In this document: in pieces, positions 15,764-23,264 of the stretch | Layout: the number at the start of each line of letters is the position of its first letter | How positions within the stretch are numbered: the first letter of the stretch is position 1 | Origin: an uncultured Lachnospiraceae bacterium | Lineage (GTDB): Bacteria; Bacillota; Clostridia; Lachnospirales; Lachnospiraceae | Reading direction: 5' to 3' | Length of the DNA: 30,867 nucleotides | NCBI GenBank assembly: GCA_902489645.1 | Contig: CABUAW010000030.1 | Span: forward strand, 1 to 30,867 | Translations under genes and position numbers: made by a program | Notes under the pieces: generated by a model | Told to the model about the DNA's origin: nothing | What the model saw: the letters and a program-made list of their open reading frames with translations, nothing else | Database searches by the model: none

Positions 15764-17266
15764 ATGGAAAAAATATTATTTGAAACATTGGATATATCTG
15801 AGGAAATTAAGCGGGCTATCCGTGACATGGGCTTTGAGGAGGCGACGCCGGTACAGAGCCAGAGTATCGGGCCGATGCTGGCCGGAAGAGATATGGTGGC
15901 TCAGGCGCCGACGGGAACAGGAAAAACCTGCGCCTTTGGTATTCCCGTGATTGAGGGAATCGATACTTCGTCCAGAAGCGTCCAGGCGTTGATTCTGTGT
16001 CCGACCCGGGAACTGGTGGTTCAGACGACGGATGAGCTTATAAAACTTACAAAATATAAACATTCCATACGGATTGTTCCGATTTATGGAGGCCAGAATA
16101 TTGAACGTCAGATTATGGCATTAAAGCGTAAGCCCCAGATTATTGTGGCAACGCCGGGACGCTTGATGGACCATATGCGCCGCCATACGATTCGTCTGGA
16201 ACAGCTTCGGTATATGGTTTTAGATGAGGCGGATGAAATGTTAAATATGGGATTTCGTGAGGATATTGACACGATTTTGGAGTCAGTGCCGGAAGAACGG
16301 CAGACGGTACTGTTTTCGGCGACCATGTCCAGGGAAATTCTGGCGATTACAAAAAAATATTTGACAGAACCGGTCCGGGTCCAGATTACCAAATCCCAGA
16401 TTACCGTGCCGTCAATTCGCCAGTATTACCTGGAAGTGAGCCAGGAAAATAAGATAGATGTGCTGGCCCGCCTTATAGACGTGAACAATTTCAAATTGTC
16501 CATGGTTTTCTGCAATACAAAACGGCGCGTGGATGAATTGACCCATGAGATGGTTGCAAGAGGCTATCTGGCGGAAGGGCTTCATGGAGATATGAAACAG
16601 TCTCAGAGAGACTGGGTGATGGAATCTTTTAAAAACGGTCGGACAGAAATTCTTATTGCCACAGATGTGGCTGCCAGGGGGCTTGATATTGAAAATGTCG
16701 AGGCGGTTTTTAACTTCGATATTCCCGAAGATTTAGAGTATTATGTTCACCGGATTGGAAGGACCGGAAGGGCAAACCGGGAAGGCGTGTCCTATTCCTT
16801 TGTCGGACGGCGGGAGATGTACAAACTGCGTGAAATTATGAACTATACCCGGGCAAAAATAAAATACATGAAAAATCCGAAAGCTGCGGATATTGCGGAA
16901 GCCCGTACCAGACAGATGATGAAAGAAATATTGAAAATTATGGGACGGGAAAACCTGGATATCTATGCCCATTCCATTGAAAAATTTATGGCAGAGGAGG
17001 AATTTCAGGGATACACAATTCTGGATGTGGCGGCGGCCTTTTTAAGCCGGGAAATTCCTGCGGAAACTTTCAGGGAAATTGAAGAACGGCCGAGGTTCCC
17101 GGAAGTATTTAAACGGAGAAGGGAATGGAACGACAGAAAAGGCCGTTCCGTAAAAAGAGAAAAATCCGACAGAAAAGGTCACATAGATAGAAGGGAACGT
17201 TCAAAAAAGAGGTATTGGAAAGTCGAAGAGCGCAGGGATGGAAAACAGGAAAGCCGAAGAAGGTAA
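15764..17266 (+). CDS. DEAD-box ATP-dependent RNA helicase
   Basis: 500 residues. Two RecA-like domains with all main motifs: Q motif (FEEATPVQSQ), motif I APTGTGKT (48-55), PTREL, DEAD (154-157), SAT (185-187), ATDVAARGLDI and HRIGRTGR (329-336). A helical region (about 350-450) follows, then a very basic tail (about 455-500) rich in Arg/Lys that probably binds RNA. It resembles CshA/DeaD-type helicases of RNA turnover, ribosome assembly and cold adaptation, but no DbpA-type RNA-binding domain is evident. AGAGGAAAG precedes the ATG. Confidence 0.95.
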   Translation: MEKILFETLDISEEIKRAIRDMGFEEATPVQSQSIGPMLAGRDMVAQAPTGTGKTCAFGIPVIEGIDTSSRSVQALILCPTRELVVQTTDELIKLTKYKHSIRIVPIYGGQNIERQIMALKRKPQIIVATPGRLMDHMRRHTIRLEQLRYMVLDEADEMLNMGFREDIDTILESVPEERQTVLFSATMSREILAITKKYLTEPVRVQITKSQITVPSIRQYYLEVSQENKIDVLARLIDVNNFKLSMVFCNTKRRVDELTHEMVARGYLAEGLHGDMKQSQRDWVMESFKNGRTEILIATDVAARGLDIENVEAVFNFDIPEDLEYYVHRIGRTGRANREGVSYSFVGRREMYKLREIMNYTRAKIKYMKNPKAADIAEARTRQMMKEILKIMGRENLDIYAHSIEKFMAEEEFQGYTILDVAAAFLSREIPAETFREIEERPRFPEVFKRRREWNDRKGRSVKREKSDRKGHIDRRERSKKRYWKVEERRDGKQESRRR

Positions 17267-17296
17267 ATTTTCCTGTTCATTAAAAACCAAATATGA

Positions 17297-17302
17297 TATA
17301 CT
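17297..17302 (+). promoter_or_regulatory. Promoter candidate of the pyrimidine operon
   Basis: TATACT preceded by TG at the extended -10 position (TGATATACT), about 34 bases before pyrF. The -35 region is weak. CCTGTTCATT (17272-17281) and AATGAACGGG (17316-17325) form a 9/10 inverted repeat around it; the second arm overlaps the ribosome site. Confidence 0.5.
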
Positions 17303-17335
17303 GTCTTAGAGTATAAATGAACGGGAGGATAAACC

Positions 17336-18265
17336 ATGATTGATAAGCTGGTGGAAAAGATAAAAAAGACGGGGGCGCCGATAGAGGTTGGGTTGGACCC
17401 GATGCTTGACTATGTTCCTGAGTTTATAAAGCAGAAGGCTTATAAAGAACAGGGCGAGACTTTAGAAGGAGCTGCGGAAGCTATCTGGCGGTTTAATAAA
17501 GCCATTATCGATGCCGTGTATGATTTGATTCCAGCGGTAAAACCACAGATTGCCATGTACGAGCAGTTTGGGATTCCCGGAATCATGGCTTTTAAGAAAA
17601 CATTGGATTATTGTCATGAAAAGGATTTGATTGTCATTGGCGATATTAAACGGGGAGATATCGGTTCGACGTCCGGCGCCTATGCGACAGGCCATCTGGG
17701 AAAAGCCCGGGTGGGCAGCAAATCTTACTACGGTTTTAATGAGGATTTTATTACCATCAATCCTTATATGGGTACGGACAGCGTACAGCCATTTATCGAT
17801 GTGGCGGTTCCGGAGAAAAAAGGGATGTTTATCTTAACAAAGACATCAAACCCTTCCAGCGGTGAGTTTCAGGACCGTCTGATTGACGGCCGTCCCCTCT
17901 ATGAATGGGTCGCTGAAAAGGTTGTTGAGTGGGGCAGCCAGCATATGGGTGAGTGCGGTTACAGTTATGTCGGCGCGGTCGTCGGAGCTACTTATCCGGA
18001 AATGGGCAAGGTACTGCGCGGCATTATGAAGAAAAACTTCATCCTTGTACCGGGATATGGCGCCCAGGGAGCGAAGGGCTCGGACCTTGTCAATTATTTT
18101 AATGAAGACGGGCTCGGAGCTGTCGTAAATTCCTCCAGAGGTATTATTGCGGCGTATAAACAGGCAAAATATGAACAATTTGGTCCTGAAGGATTTGCTG
18201 ATGCATCCCGCCAGGCTGTTTTGGATATGATTGAGGATATCCAGGTTGGCGCCGGACTGAGATAG
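17336..18265 (+). CDS. pyrF: Orotidine 5'-phosphate decarboxylase
   Basis: Last step of UMP synthesis, converting OMP to UMP. The 309-residue length and the VGLDP (18-22) start match the longer PyrF subgroup. The catalytic Lys/Asp motif DIKRGDIGST is at 103-112. GGGAGG precedes the ATG. It is the first gene of the pyrF-K-D-(reductase)-E unit, 9 bases before pyrK. Confidence 0.95.
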   Translation: MIDKLVEKIKKTGAPIEVGLDPMLDYVPEFIKQKAYKEQGETLEGAAEAIWRFNKAIIDAVYDLIPAVKPQIAMYEQFGIPGIMAFKKTLDYCHEKDLIVIGDIKRGDIGSTSGAYATGHLGKARVGSKSYYGFNEDFITINPYMGTDSVQPFIDVAVPEKKGMFILTKTSNPSSGEFQDRLIDGRPLYEWVAEKVVEWGSQHMGECGYSYVGAVVGATYPEMGKVLRGIMKKNFILVPGYGAQGAKGSDLVNYFNEDGLGAVVNSSRGIIAAYKQAKYEQFGPEGFADASRQAVLDMIEDIQVGAGLR

Positions 18266-18274
18266 GAGAGCGAC

Positions 18275-19048
18275 ATGCAGAAAAAAGAATGTAAAATCGT
18301 GAAAGTTATTTCTCAGAAACAACTGGCATCGGATGTTTACAGCCTTTGGCTGAATGTGGGCGATATGGTAAAAGCGGTGAAGCCCGGCCAGTTTGTTTCA
18401 CTTTACAGTAAGGATGAAAGCCGCATGCTGCCGCGGCCAATCAGCATTTGCGAAGTCGCAAAAGCGACAAAGGCTATCCGGCTGGTCTATCGAGTCGTGG
18501 GCGAAGGCACAAAGGAGTTTTCAGGGCTGGCGTCGGAGGATGAAATTCAAATCATGGGTCCCCTCGGCAATGGCTATACGCTGAGCGATAAAAGGGCGAT
18601 TCTTGTGGCCGGCGGTATCGGTATTCCTCCGATGCTCCAACTGGCGAAGGAATTAAAGAACGTGGAAAAGGTGATTGTTCTCGGTTATAAAGACAATCAG
18701 ACCTTCCTTAAAAATGAATTTGAAAACTACGGTAAAGTCGTCGTGGCTACGGAAGACGGCAGCGTTGGGGTTAAAGGGAATGTACTGGATGCCATACGTG
18801 AAGAAGGCGTCGAAGGCGATGTGATTTATAGCTGCGGACCGACGCCGATGCTGCGTGCATTAAAGGCATATGCGCAGGAAAATGGAATTGAAGCACAGAT
18901 TTCCCTGGAAGAAAGGATGGCGTGCGGTATCGGCGCCTGCCTGGCCTGTGTTTGCCAGTCAAAGGATGTGGATGAACATTCGCATGTACACAATAAGCGG
19001 ATTTGTAAAGATGGTCCGGTATTTGATGCACGGGAGGTGGAGCTTTAA
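18275..19048 (+). CDS. pyrK: Dihydroorotate dehydrogenase electron-transfer subunit
   Basis: Carries FAD and a 2Fe-2S cluster and passes electrons from PyrD to NAD. The 257-residue protein shows the FAD-binding RPIS (54-57), the nucleotide motif GGIGIPPM (113-120), CGPTPML (187-193) and the iron-sulfur cysteines Cys217, Cys222, Cys225 and Cys244. The stop codon TAA overlaps the ATG of pyrD by one base, consistent with one-to-one subunit synthesis. Confidence 0.96.
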   Translation: MQKKECKIVKVISQKQLASDVYSLWLNVGDMVKAVKPGQFVSLYSKDESRMLPRPISICEVAKATKAIRLVYRVVGEGTKEFSGLASEDEIQIMGPLGNGYTLSDKRAILVAGGIGIPPMLQLAKELKNVEKVIVLGYKDNQTFLKNEFENYGKVVVATEDGSVGVKGNVLDAIREEGVEGDVIYSCGPTPMLRALKAYAQENGIEAQISLEERMACGIGACLACVCQSKDVDEHSHVHNKRICKDGPVFDAREVEL

Positions 19049-19950
19049 TGAATACAAAAGTGAATCTGGCCGGTGTGGAACTTAAAAATCCGGTGATGGA
19101 GGGCTCCGGCACCTTCGGTTCCGGTGCGGAATACAGCGAATTTGTTGATTTAAATAAACTTGGGGCGGTTGTCACAAAGGGCGTGGCTAACGTGCCGTGG
19201 CCGGGAAATCCGACGCCCCGCATTGCGGAGACAGCCAGCGGCATGCTCAATGCCATTGGTCTGCAGAATCCGGGGATTGACGTACTCATTGCGCGGGATA
19301 TCCCTTTTTTAAAACAGTTTGATACAAAGATTATTGTCAATGTCTGCGGAAAGACGACGGAGGATTATCTGGAGGTTGTGGAGCGCTTGAGCGACCAGCC
19401 GGTAGATTTGCTGGAAATTAATATTTCATGTCCGAATGTAAAAGAGGGAGGTATTGCTTTCGGACAGAATCCGAAGGCCGTGGAGGATATTACCAGAGCC
19501 GTCAAAAGAGTGGCGAAACAGCCTGTGATTATGAAATTAAGTCCGAATGTCACAGATATTACGGAAATGGCAAAGGCGGCGGAAGCCGGCGGTGCGGATG
19601 TCCTGTCATTGATTAATACATTGACCGGAATGAAAATTGATATTTATAAACAGGATTTTGCGCTGGCCAACAAAACAGGAGGACTCTCAGGCCCGGCGAT
19701 TAAACCGGTGGCCGTGCGTATGGTTTATCAGGTGGCCAATGCGGTAAATATTCCGATTATCGGTATGGGAGGCATACAGACCGGAGAGGACGCCATGGAA
19801 TTTATTCTGGCCGGGGCAACGGCAGTCGCTGTGGGAACGGCGAATTTCAATAACCCGTTTGCCACCGAACAGGTAGCGGCCGGCATTGAAGCCTATATGG
19901 CACATATGGGTGTCGAGGATATCAGAGATTTGATAGGAAAGGTAAAATAA
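19048..19950 (+). CDS. pyrD: Dihydroorotate dehydrogenase B, catalytic subunit
   Basis: FMN enzyme oxidising dihydroorotate to orotate. At 300 residues with NISCPN (125-130; Cys128 is the catalytic base position of class 1 enzymes) it is the 1B type that works with PyrK. Further motifs are GSGTFG near the start and IIGMGGIQTGEDAMEFILAG near the C-terminus. Translationally coupled to pyrK, and 5 bases before the reductase gene. Confidence 0.96.
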   Translation: MNTKVNLAGVELKNPVMEGSGTFGSGAEYSEFVDLNKLGAVVTKGVANVPWPGNPTPRIAETASGMLNAIGLQNPGIDVLIARDIPFLKQFDTKIIVNVCGKTTEDYLEVVERLSDQPVDLLEINISCPNVKEGGIAFGQNPKAVEDITRAVKRVAKQPVIMKLSPNVTDITEMAKAAEAGGADVLSLINTLTGMKIDIYKQDFALANKTGGLSGPAIKPVAVRMVYQVANAVNIPIIGMGGIQTGEDAMEFILAGATAVAVGTANFNNPFATEQVAAGIEAYMAHMGVEDIRDLIGKVK

Positions 19951-19955
19951 CGGGG

Positions 19956-21527
19956 ATGGAAGCATATAAAAAGTTGTTGAAAGAAGAAGTCGAAATTCTT
20001 CGGGGGAAGGGACATGAGTTTCTGGAAGGGACATTGTCCAGAAATGAATTCAAAGGTTTTTCGGGAGGCATGGGAAGCTATGCCCAAAAGGAAACAGGAA
20101 AATTTATGATTCGGCTGAGAACACCGTCGGGTATTGTGACCGTGCAGCATTTCGGATTGATTTTGGATTATGCGCAGAAATATGGCCTGGATAAAATTCA
20201 TTTGACGACACGTCAGGCCATACAGCTTCACGATTTGGACATTGACTCGGTCTGTGATATTATGAAAGATGCCATTGACCATGATTTATTTACCCGGGGC
20301 GGCGGCGGTAACTTTCCAAGAAATGTCGCCCTTTCGCCAATGGCCGGAGTGGACCCGGAGGAGGCTTTTGATGTGACGCCTTATGCACGTCAGGTCGGCG
20401 ATTATTTTTTCCGCAATGCAACGGGATATAAATTACCGAGAAAACTGAAGGTGGCCTTTTCTTCCAACGCTTTGGACACGGGCTGCGCAACGGTGAATGA
20501 TATGGGGTTTATCGGTGTCGTCCATGATGGAAAACCGATGTTTAAGCTGTGGCTGGCCGGAGGAATGGGCAGTCAGCCGGCGCTGGGAATCCCTTACGAT
20601 GAATGTGTGGCGCCGGGAGAGGTTCTCTATTATGTAGAGGCGATGGTCCGCCTGTTTATGGCCGAAGGAGATTATGAGAATAAGGCGAAAGCACGGATTC
20701 GTTTCATACCGCGTCGTATGGGTGCGGAAGCTTTTATAGAATGTTATAAAAAACATCTGGAGACAGTTCGGAAGGAATGTCATTTTGATGGTATTGAGCC
20801 ATTCGTCTGGAACGAACATGCAGGTTTGGGAATGACTGAGACCGTATCGCCAGATGGCGGTACGGCAAATACGCTGATTTTGCCTCAGAAACAGGAAGGC
20901 AAATATACGGTTGTTCTCCATCCGCTCTGCGGTCAGTTGACGGTGAGCGATGGCCGGAAAATCCAGAGAATTCTTGCTGCTATTCCAGAAGCAGAGATTC
21001 GGCTGAGCATGGACGAGGAAATGTATATCCGCAATCTTTCAAAAGATGAGGCGGAGAATTTGCTGAAAGCTATGGAAGGACGGATGGGGATGACACCGGT
21101 TCGGATGTCTGTCAGTTGTGTCGGCACGCCGACCTGTCAGACCGGTGTTAATCAGAGCCAGAAGCTCTGCCAGGCCGTGGAGGCCGCAGTGGCCGCGGCC
21201 GATTTGGATGAAGCCCGCCTGCCAAGACTTTATATCAGCGGCTGTCCGAATTGCTGTTCACGTCATGCGGCGGCCGCCCTTGGATTTTCAGGACGAAAGC
21301 TGAAGGTGAACGGCGTGATGGCGGAGGCCTTTGATTGCTTTATCGGCGGAAATGTTTGTATGGATGCCAGTGTTTTGGCCCAAAAGGCCGGAACCATTCT
21401 TGCCGATAAGATTCCTGAAATGATTGTGGCATTGGGAGAAATGCTCACAAAAGAGAAAAAGAATTATTCAGATGCGCTGGCGGATGGAACGGCAGAGGCA
21501 TTTATTCAAAAATACTGTCAGGCATAG
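19956..21527 (+). CDS. Nitrite/sulfite reductase-type siroheme iron-sulfur protein
   Basis: 523 residues, about the length of ferredoxin-dependent nitrite/sulfite reductases. The duplicated half-domain pattern is visible (HLTTRQAIQLHDL at about 82-94). The cofactor signature CVGTPTC (388-394) plus CPNCC (430-434) gives the Cys-X5-Cys and Cys-X3-Cys arrangement that binds the coupled 4Fe-4S/siroheme. It is probably an electron-accepting reductase of sulfite or nitrite, but substrate cannot be told from the motifs. The gene lies 5 bases after pyrD with a weak GGGG site and 14 bases before pyrE, so it is embedded in the pyrimidine operon, which is unexpected for its usual role. Confidence 0.88.
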   Translation: MEAYKKLLKEEVEILRGKGHEFLEGTLSRNEFKGFSGGMGSYAQKETGKFMIRLRTPSGIVTVQHFGLILDYAQKYGLDKIHLTTRQAIQLHDLDIDSVCDIMKDAIDHDLFTRGGGGNFPRNVALSPMAGVDPEEAFDVTPYARQVGDYFFRNATGYKLPRKLKVAFSSNALDTGCATVNDMGFIGVVHDGKPMFKLWLAGGMGSQPALGIPYDECVAPGEVLYYVEAMVRLFMAEGDYENKAKARIRFIPRRMGAEAFIECYKKHLETVRKECHFDGIEPFVWNEHAGLGMTETVSPDGGTANTLILPQKQEGKYTVVLHPLCGQLTVSDGRKIQRILAAIPEAEIRLSMDEEMYIRNLSKDEAENLLKAMEGRMGMTPVRMSVSCVGTPTCQTGVNQSQKLCQAVEAAVAAADLDEARLPRLYISGCPNCCSRHAAAALGFSGRKLKVNGVMAEAFDCFIGGNVCMDASVLAQKAGTILADKIPEMIVALGEMLTKEKKNYSDALADGTAEAFIQKYCQA

Positions 21528-21541
21528 AGGAGGAAACAGCC

Positions 21542-22219
21542 ATGGAACAATACAAAAAAGAGTTTATCGAATTTATGGTTGAGAGCGATGTGCTCAAATT
21601 TGGTGAGTTTACGTTAAAGAGCGGAAGAAAATCCCCGTTCTTCATGAATGCGGGCGCTTATGTGACCGGAACACAGCTTCGCCGTCTCGGTGAATATTAT
21701 GCCAGGGCGATTCACGATAATTATGGCCTGGATTTTGATGTGTTATTTGGACCGGCTTATAAAGGAATTCCTTTGGGTGTTGCTGCGACAATGGCCATCA
21801 GTGAATTATACGGAAAAGATATCCGTTATTGCTCAAACCGTAAAGAAGTGAAGGACCACGGGGATACGGGAATCCTTCTGGGAACAAAGCTGAAAGACGG
21901 CGACCGGATTGTCATTATAGAAGATGTGACAACTTCCGGAAAGTCCATTGAGGAAACCTTCCCGATTATCAAGGCTCAGGCGGATGTGGAAATCAAAGGA
22001 CTTATTGTTTCTCTGAACCGTATGGAGGTCGGAAAGGGCGGCGAAAAGAGCGCCCTGGATGAAATTAAAGATTTGTATGGATTTGAAACAAACGCCATCG
22101 TATCTATGGCAGAGGTTGTGGAATATCTGTATAATAAACCATATAATGGCAAAGTAATTATTGATGACACTTTAAAAGCAGCAATTGACGCCTACTATGC
22201 TCAGTATGGCGTTAAATAG
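21542..22219 (+). CDS. pyrE: Orotate phosphoribosyltransferase
   Basis: Joins orotate to PRPP to give OMP. 225 residues with the PRPP-binding motif RIVIIEDVTTSGKS (122-135), the FTLKSGRKSP start (23-32) and the lysine-rich loop at KEVKDHGD (101-108). AGGAGG lies before the ATG. With PyrK, PyrD and PyrF it completes the dihydroorotate-to-UMP half of the pathway; carAB, pyrB and pyrC are not in the window. Confidence 0.96.
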   Translation: MEQYKKEFIEFMVESDVLKFGEFTLKSGRKSPFFMNAGAYVTGTQLRRLGEYYARAIHDNYGLDFDVLFGPAYKGIPLGVAATMAISELYGKDIRYCSNRKEVKDHGDTGILLGTKLKDGDRIVIIEDVTTSGKSIEETFPIIKAQADVEIKGLIVSLNRMEVGKGGEKSALDEIKDLYGFETNAIVSMAEVVEYLYNKPYNGKVIIDDTLKAAIDAYYAQYGVK

Positions 22220-22232
22220 AGGAGGAAGCTCT

Positions 22233-22385
22233 ATGGATGAAAAGGTATTTAAGTCAATGGGACGTATCGGCGGCGCAAATATTGCTATGGGCATTGTCTG
22301 CATTGTGGTCGGACTGACTATAGGCATTTTATCCATCGTCTGCGGTGGACAATTACTGAATGATAAGAAGCATTTGCTCTTTTAA
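22233..22385 (+). CDS. Small single-pass membrane protein, unknown
   Basis: 50 residues with one hydrophobic helix (about 13-40, GGANIAMGIVCIVVGLTIGIL) and a short charged tail. AGGAGG lies 8 bases before the ATG, 13 bases after pyrE, and a strong terminator follows, so it is probably expressed as the last gene of the pyr operon. No family recognised. Confidence 0.65.
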   Translation: MDEKVFKSMGRIGGANIAMGIVCIVVGLTIGILSIVCGGQLLNDKKHLLF

Positions 22386-22403
22386 AATGCAGTGTTTAAG
22401 GGT

Positions 22404-22448
22404 AAACGAAAGAAAAAGGACGGTGCCATGTCCTTTTCTTTCGTTTTG
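22404..22448 (+). terminator. Intrinsic terminator of the pyrimidine operon
   Basis: A long stem: AAACGAAAGAAAAAGGAC (22404-22421) pairs with GTCCTTTTCTTTCGTTT (22430-22446), with one unpaired A, around loop GGTGCCAT. The descending arm itself supplies the T-rich tail. Confidence 0.85.
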
Positions 22449-22475
22449 TGGTTATATTGTTATAGAAGGTGTAAA

Positions 22476-22925
22476 ATGAGGAAAATTAAATGGGGCACGG
22501 TCGTGTTTCTGATTATTTATCTGATGGTGCTGGCCTATGTCTGCTTTTGGAGTGAAAGCTATGGCCGGACGGATGTACAGAATACCTATCGCTATAATCT
22601 TATACCATTTAAAGAGATTATGCGGTTTTATACATATAGAGAACTGGTAGGCTTTGAAGCTTTTATGTTAAATCTTTTTGGAAATGTTCTGGCCTTTATA
22701 CCTTACGGGGTGATGGTGCCGATTGTCAGCCGGAAAAATCGAAAGCTTTTCAGAGTCTTTGTTATGACCTTTTTACTGAGTTTAATGATTGAATGTGTTC
22801 AATTAATCTGCAAGGTGGGAACCTTTGATGTGGATGACTTGATTTTAAATACACTGGGCGGTATTATCGGTTATTTTGTTTTTTGGTTAATGAATTGGAT
22901 AAGGAGGCGATGGTTTGTCGAATAA
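22476..22925 (+). CDS. VanZ-like family membrane protein
   Basis: 149 residues. Four hydrophobic segments and the VanZ-type motifs YNLIPFKEI, LFGNVLAFIPYGV and IECVQLICKVGTFDVDDLILNTLGGIIGY are all present. The founding member confers low-level teicoplanin resistance, but most chromosomal VanZ-like proteins have no known function. The ATG at 22476 is chosen because GAAGGTG precedes it and the first membrane helix follows; an upstream in-frame start at 22392 would cross the terminator hairpin. Confidence 0.85.
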   Translation: MRKIKWGTVVFLIIYLMVLAYVCFWSESYGRTDVQNTYRYNLIPFKEIMRFYTYRELVGFEAFMLNLFGNVLAFIPYGVMVPIVSRKNRKLFRVFVMTFLLSLMIECVQLICKVGTFDVDDLILNTLGGIIGYFVFWLMNWIRRRWFVE

Positions 22926-23247
22926 GGTGTACAGTTTTACGAAGGTGGAAAAACGCCGGACAAAGTCGGGGATTTATGCGTTAATTACGGGAATTATTTC
23001 ACTTTGCGTGCTTGGATTTCTCATTGGCTTTGGGATTTATAAAGGCGGCCGGATGGACGGCGCCGTTTGCCTGCTGCCCTATGTGACGATGATAGGAAGT
23101 ATCATCGGTGTGATTGTCACAGGAAAAGACCAGTCCAGAACAGATATCGCCGGAAAATATCTTTATGCCGGATACCGTGTCTGCGCTGTCTCTGCGGTAC
23201 TTCACGGCGTTATTTTTTTGATTGGAATATTGAAGGTTATTTTATAG
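22915..23247 (+). CDS. Small integral membrane protein, unknown
   Basis: 110 residues with three hydrophobic segments (about 19-43, 49-68 and 88-110). The start is TTG at 22915, fixed by AGGAGG about 7 bases upstream; the gene overlaps the end of the VanZ-like gene by 11 bases, so the two are coupled. Family not recognised with certainty. Confidence 0.75.
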   Translation: MSNKVYSFTKVEKRRTKSGIYALITGIISLCVLGFLIGFGIYKGGRMDGAVCLLPYVTMIGSIIGVIVTGKDQSRTDIAGKYLYAGYRVCAVSAVLHGVIFLIGILKVIL

Positions 23248-23264
23248 AAACGGAGAGTGAAAAG

